Shown: positions 57,364 through 64,000 of the stretch, in pieces
How positions within the stretch are numbered: the first letter of the stretch is position 1
How the letters are laid out: the number at the start of each line of letters is the position of its first letter
Source of the DNA: Anaerolineae bacterium
Lineage (GTDB): Bacteria > Chloroflexota > Anaerolineae > Anaerolineales > UBA4823
DNA length: 64,000 bases
Reading direction: 5' to 3'
Assembly (NCBI GenBank): GCA_003327455.1
Contig: QOQU01000010.1
Location: 1 to 64,000 of the forward strand
Position numbers and translations under genes: made by a program
Notes under the pieces: generated by a model
What the model was told of the DNA's origin: nothing
The model's input: only the letters and a program-made list of their open reading frames with translations
Database searches by the model: none

Positions 57364-58518
57364 ATGATTTTTGCGAAATCTCTTCATGATCTCACGGAGT
57401 GTGATATCCAATCCCTAATCGAAAGGCAAGTGGCTGAAGGTATATTTCTGGACTATAAGCTTGAACTGCCAGATAATAGTGATGAATCGAAAAAAGAATT
57501 CTTAGCCGATGTTTCTTCTTTTGCGAATACAAGTGGGGGATGCTTGATATTTGGGATACGTGAAGAGGATCGTATTCCAGTAGAAGTGGTTGGCTTAGAG
57601 ATTAACCCTGACGCTGAAATAAATAGACTAGAGAACATTATCCGTGACGGCTTAGCTCCGCGTGTTTTTGGAATTGGGATTGAATCTGTAAAGCTATCAG
57701 ACGAAAAGTACATCATCGTAATACAAATACCCCAAAGTTATTCAGCTCCCCATATGGTGGTCTATAAAAATTCTTCGCGCTTCTTCGCTAGGAATTCGGC
57801 GGGAAAATATCAGATGGATGTTCATGAATTGCGCCGCGCTTTTCTCCTCAGCGAAACCGTTGCAGATCGCATCCGTGATTTTCGGATCCAAAGAGTGGCG
57901 CGAATAATAGCTGGTGAAACACCAGTGCCTTTGGTTAGCAAAGACAGATTCATGCTCATTTTACATTTCATTCCGTACTCTTCCTTTGCCATCAAACAAG
58001 ACCTTGATCTTCAGGTGTGTACGAATTGTTCAAGAGAATATTTTTATCCACATACATTTTTACGTTTTAATTTAGATGGATTGGTATTTTTCTTGGAAAG
58101 TTCACTTGTTAGAGAGTATTATCAATCATTTCGCTCAGGACAGGTTGAGTATGTATATTGTGGGCAATTCTCAAAGATAAATGAACAACCTCTCCTACCG
58201 AGCAAAAGCATTGAGGACACTCTTATCAATGTAAGTTGGAATTGCCTTCGGTATTATCAGGCGATCTCGATCGAAGCACCTCTCTTTGTTCTGTTGACAT
58301 TGAGTGGTGTGAAAGGCACAAGACTAGAATTAAAAATTCCTTATCCCCCATACTTCAATAACGCTCAATTTGACCGTGATCCGGTCTTCATTCCAGAAGT
58401 CATGCTAGATTCTTTTCCCGCGACGAAAGAAGAACTCCCTAACGTGTTGAAACCGCTCCGCGATGCCATGTGGAATGCCAGTGGCTTTGACAGTTCACCT
58501 TACTTCAAAGAAAATTAA
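57364..58518 (+). CDS. AlbA_2 / Schlafen-type ATP-binding domain protein
   Basis: 384 residues, AGGAG before the ATG. Residues about 10-145 form an AlbA_2 domain: IFLDYKLELPDNSDESKKEFLADVSSFANTSGGCLIFGIREED is its signature (the E/D-x-K and N-x-x-G-G segments), and SRFFARNSAGKYQMDVHELRRAF closes it. The C-terminal 230 residues are not recognised. Such proteins act as regulators or nucleases and are frequent in defence islands and mobile elements. GC and codon use look lower than in the 1-48 kb part, consistent with transfer. Confidence 0.85.
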   Translation: MIFAKSLHDLTECDIQSLIERQVAEGIFLDYKLELPDNSDESKKEFLADVSSFANTSGGCLIFGIREEDRIPVEVVGLEINPDAEINRLENIIRDGLAPRVFGIGIESVKLSDEKYIIVIQIPQSYSAPHMVVYKNSSRFFARNSAGKYQMDVHELRRAFLLSETVADRIRDFRIQRVARIIAGETPVPLVSKDRFMLILHFIPYSSFAIKQDLDLQVCTNCSREYFYPHTFLRFNLDGLVFFLESSLVREYYQSFRSGQVEYVYCGQFSKINEQPLLPSKSIEDTLINVSWNCLRYYQAISIEAPLFVLLTLSGVKGTRLELKIPYPPYFNNAQFDRDPVFIPEVMLDSFPATKEELPNVLKPLRDAMWNASGFDSSPYFKEN

Positions 58519-58730
58519 TCTCAAAAGCTATCGAAGACTGGACGTTTTCTATCGGGAATATTCGTTTCCAAATCCAATCCAATTCTATATTACTGGGAAC
58601 AGAGAGAGAAAGCGGCTCGCGGCACATTATCTGATCCGCGGATTAATCTTTATGAATTACAAGTTTATTTTGATTGTTTTGGAAGGCTTGTGACAAACAA
58701 TAGACTTAGAATATCTGGTTGTTTTTTTAA

Positions 58731-58760
58731 TTGACAATAATCAGCAATATCGATTATAAA
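58731..58760 (+). promoter_or_regulatory. Original promoter of the HTH-helicase module, split by the IS
   Basis: TTGACA (58731-58736), 18-base spacer, TATAAA (58755-58760). The TATAAA is part of the 7-bp target site (TTATAAA) duplicated by the IS. The downstream copy of the -10 (59692-59697) has lost this -35, which now lies 955 bp away. Confidence 0.75.
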
Positions 58761-59690
58761 TTGCTCAGTTGCAAACATTGAATTAATGTGGTTAAATATG
58801 AGTCATGAAACCACGAGAAAGCCGTTACGTCAAAGTTGCCCGCATCGCCTATCACTTGACCCAACAAGTGCTGCCACGCTATTCGCACCCAAAAAGTCCC
58901 CATCACTTCACCCTGCCTCAACTCGCTGCGTGTGTATTGTTGATGTTCTATCTGGACCTGAGCTACAGGGACATGGAAGAGTGGTTGCTGGCAAGTGACC
59001 GGGTGTGTCAGGAGTTGGGGCTGTCGCGCATTCCTGACCACACCACCTTGCAGCGCACCTTTCAGAAGCTGCGCAGGTTGGATTTTGAGAAGATGAAGAA
59101 CCAGCTTCTGGAAGAAATTGGAGTGGATGAAGAGGGGATCGCGTGTGACAGCACGGGCTTTTCGCCGGGACAAGCTAGCCTGTACTACCAAACCCGCAGG
59201 GGACGCCTGTACCGGCATTGGGCGAAAGGGGTGTATGCGGTGGGCATCGCTTCGCAGTTCATCCTGTCCTGGCGTTCGGGTTGGGGACCGGGGAGCGATG
59301 TGGCATATTTGTCTGGCTTGCGGCGAGACGCCCGTCGCTACGGACATTACCAAGGCAAGCGTAAAGGGTGGGTTCTGTTGGCTGACGCGGGCTTTGACGG
59401 TCAAACTGTTGGAGACGACGAGCTGATCCCGCCGGTGCGACGGGGCGGTAGTCTGTTGAACCCTGAACGCAGAGGGCGAGCCGAGCGGGTTTCTCAGGCG
59501 CGCTTGGATGGTCTGTTTGGACAGCGTTGGAAGGCCGAAACGGTGAACTCGGTGATCAAACGCAAGTTCGGTGACACCATTCGCTCTCGGAAGCGCAGCC
59601 TGCAACGGCGAGAGCCGATTGTCAAAGGGTTGGTCTACAATATCCATCTCTAACTGTGTCTCAGTTTATCTGATCTTTGCAACAGAGCAA
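58761..59690 (+). mobile_element. Complete IS element, about 930 bp
   Basis: Ends TTGCTCAGTTGCAAA and (inverted) TTGCTCTGTTGCAAA match at 14 of 15 bases. Direct duplication TTATAAA lies at 58754-58760 and 59691-59697. One transposase gene fills the element. Ends and duplication are intact, so the insertion is recent. DDE type, IS4/IS5-like; family not fixed, and the 7-bp duplication is not typical of IS5. Confidence 0.92.
58805..59653 (+). CDS. IS transposase, DDE (IS4/IS5-like)
   Basis: 282 residues. N-terminal domain LPQLAACVLLMFYLDLSYRDMEEWLLASDRVCQELGLSRIPDHTTLQRTF is typical of IS5-type transposases. The catalytic triad is Asp in ACDSTGFSPGQ, Asp in LLADAGFDGQ and Glu in RWKAETVNSVIKRKFGD. 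Frame is unbroken from end to end. Catalyses cut-and-paste of the surrounding 930-bp element. Confidence 0.92.
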   Translation: MKPRESRYVKVARIAYHLTQQVLPRYSHPKSPHHFTLPQLAACVLLMFYLDLSYRDMEEWLLASDRVCQELGLSRIPDHTTLQRTFQKLRRLDFEKMKNQLLEEIGVDEEGIACDSTGFSPGQASLYYQTRRGRLYRHWAKGVYAVGIASQFILSWRSGWGPGSDVAYLSGLRRDARRYGHYQGKRKGWVLLADAGFDGQTVGDDELIPPVRRGGSLLNPERRGRAERVSQARLDGLFGQRWKAETVNSVIKRKFGDTIRSRKRSLQRREPIVKGLVYNIHL

Positions 59691-59741
59691 TTATAAATAG
59701 CTAGGGTTGATAATCGCTAGGTTTGTAAGGATAAAAAGCAA

Positions 59742-60011
59742 ATGTCCGAAACTTTTCCCGAAGTGATGAATGTAGAAGAGGTTTGTCAATATCTTCGCAT
59801 TCCCCGCTCGTCGTTATACAAATTAGCTCAAGAGGGAAAAATACCTTGCCAAAAAGTTGGCCGACATTGGCGATTCCGTAAAGAGACCATCGACCGTTGG
59901 TTGGATAAGGGAGAGGCTATTCCAGATAGACCCAACCGTTCTCATCTCACTGAGTTTGCAGAAGCAAAACGGGAGGACAGAAACTCAATGTACCCTTCAA
60001 ATAACCAATAA
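59742..60011 (+). CDS. Excisionase-like HTH_17 DNA-binding protein
   Basis: 89 residues. MNVEEVCQYLRIPRSSLYKLAQEGKIPCQKVGRHWRFRKETIDRWLDKGE is a MerR-like winged helix of the excisionase family (residues 8-57). The tail is polar. It lies 19 bp before the helicase gene and is probably co-transcribed. Genes like this accompany large helicases in defence islands and may be their regulators; excision of the island is an alternative role. Confidence 0.88.
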   Translation: MSETFPEVMNVEEVCQYLRIPRSSLYKLAQEGKIPCQKVGRHWRFRKETIDRWLDKGEAIPDRPNRSHLTEFAEAKREDRNSMYPSNNQ

Positions 60012-60030
60012 CAGCCGATAGGGGGAAGAG

Positions 60031-63000
60031 ATGAATGTATTTGACCTTCGTAACTCCTTGATTGATGATTATGCCTCTTATGTCTCCAGTTTCATACAAA
60101 TTCGTGACCCCAAGATCAAACAATACGTCGATGAGAGTATAGCACAGGGCTTATTGTGGCCTGACCCACTCATTCAACTCAATCCGTCTTTTGAACCAGG
60201 CAAGTGGATTGACGAACTGTGTGACGAAGGCGTGCTTCACAAGGACTGTGCAAGAATATTTCGGCGGAATAAAACTCAGGATAATTTTGGCGAACCATTG
60301 CGTTTGCATAAACACCAAGAGGATGCCATTCGAGTTGCGAAGGAGGGGTTTAACTATGTCCTAACGACGGGCACCGGCTCGGGGAAAAGCCTTGCCTATA
60401 TCATCCCCATCGTAGATTACGTGTTGCGGCATTGTAGTGGAAAAGGAATACGGGCAATCATCGTTTATCCGATGAACGCATTGGCAAATAGCCAGCTAGG
60501 TGAGTTGGAAAAATTCTTGAGGTTTGGTTTCCCCGATGGGAAAAGCCCGGTAACTTTCGAGAGATACACCGGCCAGGAAAATGACCAGGAGAAAAACCGC
60601 ATTATGTCCAATCCACCGGACATTCTCCTGACCAACTACGTCATGCTCGAGCTTATCCTTACCCGCCCGCAAGAGCGGAAAACCCTGGTAAATGCGGCTC
60701 AGGGATTAAGCTTCCTTGTTCTCGATGAACTGCATACCTATCGAGGTCGTCAGGGAGCAGATGTCTCCATGTTGGTGCGTCGGGTACGGGAAGCCTTACA
60801 AGCCCATAGCTTACAATGTATTGGCACATCAGCAACGTTGGCAGGAAGTGGAAGTTTCGAGGATCAACAAACTGAAGTTGCCGGGGTAGCTTCGATTATC
60901 TTTGGGGATACCGTTCACCCCCAACACGTGATTGGCGAAACCTTGCGTCGTACGACCCAGGATCTCCCTGAAGATGCCCCTCAATTCATCGAAGAACTCC
61001 GCAGGTGCATTCAGAACCATACTCTCCCAGAGAATTACGAGACCTTTAAGACGCATCCACTAGCGCGATGGGTTGAAAGTCAATTGGGTTTATCCAAAGA
61101 TCCGCTGAGTGGTCGGTTTGTGCGCGCCCGTCCTCGAAGCTTAACCGGCGAAGAAGGAATCGCGAAAGAACTAAGTCGCCAAAGCGGGCTCTCGGAAGAA
61201 GTGTGTGTAAAAGCCCTGCAGGAAATTCTTTTATGCGGCTTTAATTTGAAAAATCCACAGACCAATTTCCCGCTTTTTGCTTTTCGGCTGCACCAATTCA
61301 TCAGTCGCGGTGACACCGTTTACGCCTCCCTTGAGGAAGAGCAGGAACGTCATGTGACGGTATATGCTCAGAAGTATGCTCCTGGATTAAGGGGAACGGT
61401 GTTGCTTCCGCTTGCTTTCTGTCGGGAGTGTGGGCAAGAATATTATGTCGTCCGTAGAACGAAAGATCGAGAGAGCCAATCCGAAATCTTCCTTCCTCGG
61501 CAGTTGAACCAGATACGCGAAACGGATGATGGAGAAGCGGGCTTTCTCTACCTGAGCAGCGACTTCCCTTGGCCAGATGAGATTTCAGAAGGTATTGACC
61601 GCTTACCAGATGACTGGTTGGAAGAACGCAACGGGGAATTGGTTGTCAAGAGAAGTCAAAAGAAAAACCTACCCGAAACTCTCTGTATCGATCAGGAGGG
61701 TAAAGTTGCTTCAAGAGGACAACGTGTGGCGTTTACCAAAGCTCCTTTTCGTTTTTGTCTGCGTTGTGGTGTCTCGTATAGCGCACGTCAATCTTCTGAT
61801 TTTGCCAAGCTAACCGAACTCAGCTCCGGTGGACGCAGCACGGATACGACGATCCTGAGTCTCTCGTTGATTCGCCGACTGCGCCAGGATGATGACTTGC
61901 CAAAGAAGGCGAGGAAGCTATTGAGTTTCACAGATAACCGGCAGGATGCCTCCTTACAAGCGGGTCATTTCAATGACTTCGTGGAGATCATCCTGTTGCG
62001 CTCGGCGCTATATCGGGCGGTACATGATGCAGGAGAAGAGGGGATATCTCATGAGCGGCTAACCCAAAAAGTTTTCACTGCGCTCAATCTGCCCTTCACG
62101 ACTTATGCCAGCGACCCAGAAGTCCGCTATGCTCAAAAAGCAGAAACCGACCGAGCTTTGCGCGAGGTATTGGGGTATCGGATTTACCGTGACCTGAAGC
62201 GGGGCTGGCGCATCACCTCACCGAATCTAGAACAGTGCGGACTGCTGAAGATCGAATATTGGTCATTGGAAGAGCTCTGTAGTGATGAAGATGTTTGGGC
62301 GGGAAAACATCCTGCGCTGGTCTCGGCATCCCCCGATACGCGCAAATATATTTCTCGGGTGTTGCTGGATTTCATGCGCCGCGAACTGGCTATCAAAGTC
62401 AGCTATCTGGATCCAACCGAACAAGAAAGCTTGCGTCAAATAAGCAGTCAGAGATTGATTGCCCCCTGGGCAATAGACGAAAACGAAATCCTTGAACATG
62501 CTTCGATTATATTCCCGCGCAGTAAGCAGGGCGATCAGGATGAATACGGTGGGAATGTTTTCCTGTCACCGCGCGGTGGCTATGGACAATTTCTCAGGCG
62601 AGCGACGACCTTCCGCGAATACCCTGCCCAAATCTCGTTGAATGAGACAGAAGAGATCATCGCTCAAATTCTGCATAGCTTACGACTTGCTGGTCTGGTT
62701 GAGATCGTGGTCAGTGAAAATGACGATATTGGGCATAAGCCTGGCTATCAACTGCTTGCCTCAGGGATGATCTGGAAAGAAGGAGATGGACGACAAGCCT
62801 TCCACGACCCAATCCGAGTACCCCGTTTGCCCGAGGGCGGTGGTAAAACCAATCCGTTCTTTGTGAAGTTCTACCGCGAGGTAACCAACGATCTGCTGGG
62901 GATTGAAGCAAGAGAACACACTGCTCAAGTACCCTCCAAAGAACGAGAAGGGCGCGAAGCAAAGTTCCGCAACGGTGACCTTCCCATTTTGTTTTGCTCA

Positions 63001-64000
63001 CCGACGATGGAGTTGGGAGTGGACATTGCAGAGCTGAATGCGGTCAACCTGCGCAACGTGCCTCCAACACCGGCAAATTATGCTCAACGCAGCGGGCGTG
63101 CCGGACGCAGTGGTCAGCCAGCGCTTGTCTTTACGTATTGCACCATTGGCAGTCCACATGACCAATATTACTTCAAACGCCCGGAGTCGATGGTCGGTGG
63201 AGCAGTTAGCCCGCCGCGCATCGATCTAGCCAACGAAGATCTGGTGCGCAGCCATGTTCAAGCGATTTGGCTGGCGGAATCGGGTTTGGATTTGGGAACC
63301 TCGCTCAAGGATTTACTCGATTTATCTGGCGATCCGCCTGGATTGACAGTATGGGATTTCGTTCGAGATGCTCTTCGCTCAACCGCTGCACGGTCGAAGG
63401 CAAAATTCAAAGCTCAGGCTGCTTTAAGGGATGTCGAAAATGATCTCAAGCAAACCGACTGGTGGAACGAAAATTGGTTGGATTCGGTTTTAGAAAAGAT
63501 CGAATTGGAATTCGAACAAGCCTGTGAACGCTGGCGCAGCCTCTATCGGGCAGCAAAGCATCAGCAAAAAGTTCAACATGCGATCATCAGCGATCCAAGC
63601 CGCTCTTCCCAAGATAAACAACAAGCAAAAAGACTGCGCCAAGAAGCGGAAAGCCAATTGGAATTGCTAACCGAAGCAGAGAATATTGTTCAATCCGATT
63701 TTTACTCCTATCGCTATTTTGCCAGTGAAGGGTTTCTACCAGGTTACAGTTTTCCACGGCTTCCGCTCTCAGCCTATATCCCAGCGCGGCGGATCAAGAG
63801 TCAAGATGATGAATTCCTATCCAGACCGCGCTTTTTAGCAATATCCGAATTCGGCCCGCGGGCAATTATCTACCATGAAGGCTCCCGCTATATCATCCAT
63901 AAAGTCAACTTACCTGTCTCCGAAACCGGTGAAGGATTTTCTACCTTGCGGGCAAAGCAATGTCAGGGATGTGGTTATTTCCATCCGGTGACCGGCGGTG
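60031..64000 (+). CDS. Very large SF2 DEAD/DEAH helicase (COG1205/YprA-like), 3' end outside window
   Basis: At least 1,323 residues, open to the window edge. Motif I TTGTGSGKSLAYIIP, Ia VYPMNALANSQ, II LVLDELHTYRGRQ (DELH), III GTSATLAG, V SPTMELGVDIAELNAVNLRNVPPTPANYAQRSGRAGRSGQ (V and VI). A Cys pair LAFCRECGQEYYVV and FRFCLRCGVSYSA lie in a large insert between the helicase lobes, and KQCQGCGYFHP at the visible end begins another metal-binding part, as in DUF1998-containing helicases (YprA/MrfA, and helicase/DUF1998 pairs of DISARM). Likely DNA translocase in phage defence or repair. Follows the HTH gene by 19 bp. Confidence 0.9.
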   Translation, partial: MNVFDLRNSLIDDYASYVSSFIQIRDPKIKQYVDESIAQGLLWPDPLIQLNPSFEPGKWIDELCDEGVLHKDCARIFRRNKTQDNFGEPLRLHKHQEDAIRVAKEGFNYVLTTGTGSGKSLAYIIPIVDYVLRHCSGKGIRAIIVYPMNALANSQLGELEKFLRFGFPDGKSPVTFERYTGQENDQEKNRIMSNPPDILLTNYVMLELILTRPQERKTLVNAAQGLSFLVLDELHTYRGRQGADVSMLVRRVREALQAHSLQCIGTSATLAGSGSFEDQQTEVAGVASIIFGDTVHPQHVIGETLRRTTQDLPEDAPQFIEELRRCIQNHTLPENYETFKTHPLARWVESQLGLSKDPLSGRFVRARPRSLTGEEGIAKELSRQSGLSEEVCVKALQEILLCGFNLKNPQTNFPLFAFRLHQFISRGDTVYASLEEEQERHVTVYAQKYAPGLRGTVLLPLAFCRECGQEYYVVRRTKDRESQSEIFLPRQLNQIRETDDGEAGFLYLSSDFPWPDEISEGIDRLPDDWLEERNGELVVKRSQKKNLPETLCIDQEGKVASRGQRVAFTKAPFRFCLRCGVSYSARQSSDFAKLTELSSGGRSTDTTILSLSLIRRLRQDDDLPKKARKLLSFTDNRQDASLQAGHFNDFVEIILLRSALYRAVHDAGEEGISHERLTQKVFTALNLPFTTYASDPEVRYAQKAETDRALREVLGYRIYRDLKRGWRITSPNLEQCGLLKIEYWSLEELCSDEDVWAGKHPALVSASPDTRKYISRVLLDFMRRELAIKVSYLDPTEQESLRQISSQRLIAPWAIDENEILEHASIIFPRSKQGDQDEYGGNVFLSPRGGYGQFLRRATTFREYPAQISLNETEEIIAQILHSLRLAGLVEIVVSENDDIGHKPGYQLLASGMIWKEGDGRQAFHDPIRVPRLPEGGGKTNPFFVKFYREVTNDLLGIEAREHTAQVPSKEREGREAKFRNGDLPILFCSPTMELGVDIAELNAVNLRNVPPTPANYAQRSGRAGRSGQPALVFTYCTIGSPHDQYYFKRPESMVGGAVSPPRIDLANEDLVRSHVQAIWLAESGLDLGTSLKDLLDLSGDPPGLTVWDFVRDALRSTAARSKAKFKAQAALRDVENDLKQTDWWNENWLDSVLEKIELEFEQACERWRSLYRAAKHQQKVQHAIISDPSRSSQDKQQAKRLRQEAESQLELLTEAENIVQSDFYSYRYFASEGFLPGYSFPRLPLSAYIPARRIKSQDDEFLSRPRFLAISEFGPRAIIYHEGSRYIIHKVNLPVSETGEGFSTLRAKQCQGCGYFHPVTGG

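Noticed and set aside
58754-59647. 297-residue minus-strand frame inside the IS
   Set aside because: It is the antisense shadow of the intact transposase and contains no recognisable domain.

Overview
The window most likely comes from a Chloroflexota chromosome, probably class Anaerolineae. This is inferred from style, not a search: lipoproteins with long Thr/Pro linkers, secreted proteins ending in a short LPLV/LPLI tail with a basic or amide last residue, a very large BTAD/NB-ARC/TPR regulator, and a Gram-positive-type GAAC-N4-GTTC damage box.

Layout. 0-0.6 kb: 3' half of an alpha/beta hydrolase joined to unrelated sequence. 0.7-2.1 kb: two surface proteins. 2.5-18.5 kb: a long minus-strand catabolic cluster under a FadR-type GntR regulator (four-carbon acid sugar kinase, MoaD-like protein, Asp/Glu racemase-like enzyme, RraA-like aldolase, GH88 unsaturated uronidase, tungsten-type aldehyde oxidoreductase, NitT/TauT ABC transporter, two cytoplasmic sialidase-fold proteins, aldehyde dehydrogenase, class III aminotransferase), with a divergent GPH-type sugar symporter. 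A 640-bp block of GC-rich palindromic repeats interrupts it. 20-23 kb: envelope hydrolase, PQQ-type sugar dehydrogenase and DUF1232 genes. 23-24.4 kb: infC-rpmI-rplT, with infC starting at AUC. 24.7-27 kb: folE, a pteridine-reductase-like SDR, folB, folK. 27-29.4 kb: ferredoxin-like pair, a frameshifted DUF389 gene and a DUF2442 remnant. 29.5-37.3 kb: SARP-type regulator and three secreted proteins. 37.7-40.1 kb: two back-to-back toxin-antitoxin pairs (AbrB/VapC, AbiEi/AbiEii). 41.8-48.8 kb: SOS-type radical SAM DNA-modification gene, nuclease lipoprotein, MarR-linked heterodimeric ABC exporter, ArsR regulator.

49-55.8 kb is the most unusual part. Five small minus-strand genes of families common in gene cassettes (CPBP, Coa1-like, DUF3795, isoprenylcysteine methyltransferase, DUF3788) and a sixth short one sit among attC-like sites with shared CAGCCG/CGGCTG-C arms. 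Three degraded N-terminal pieces of an integron-type integrase lie on the opposite strand, two with a shared attI-like segment. I read this as a decayed, repeatedly duplicated chromosomal integron. An IS982-type remnant and a deleted RelE gene adjoin it.

56-64 kb is the integrase-proximal end of a genomic island inserted in the 3' half of a tRNA-Cys gene. It carries a tyrosine recombinase, an AlbA_2/Schlafen-type protein, an excisionase-like HTH protein and a giant SF2 helicase that runs off the window, which suggests a defence module. An intact IS has landed exactly on the -10 box of the HTH-helicase promoter, leaving a 7-bp target duplication.
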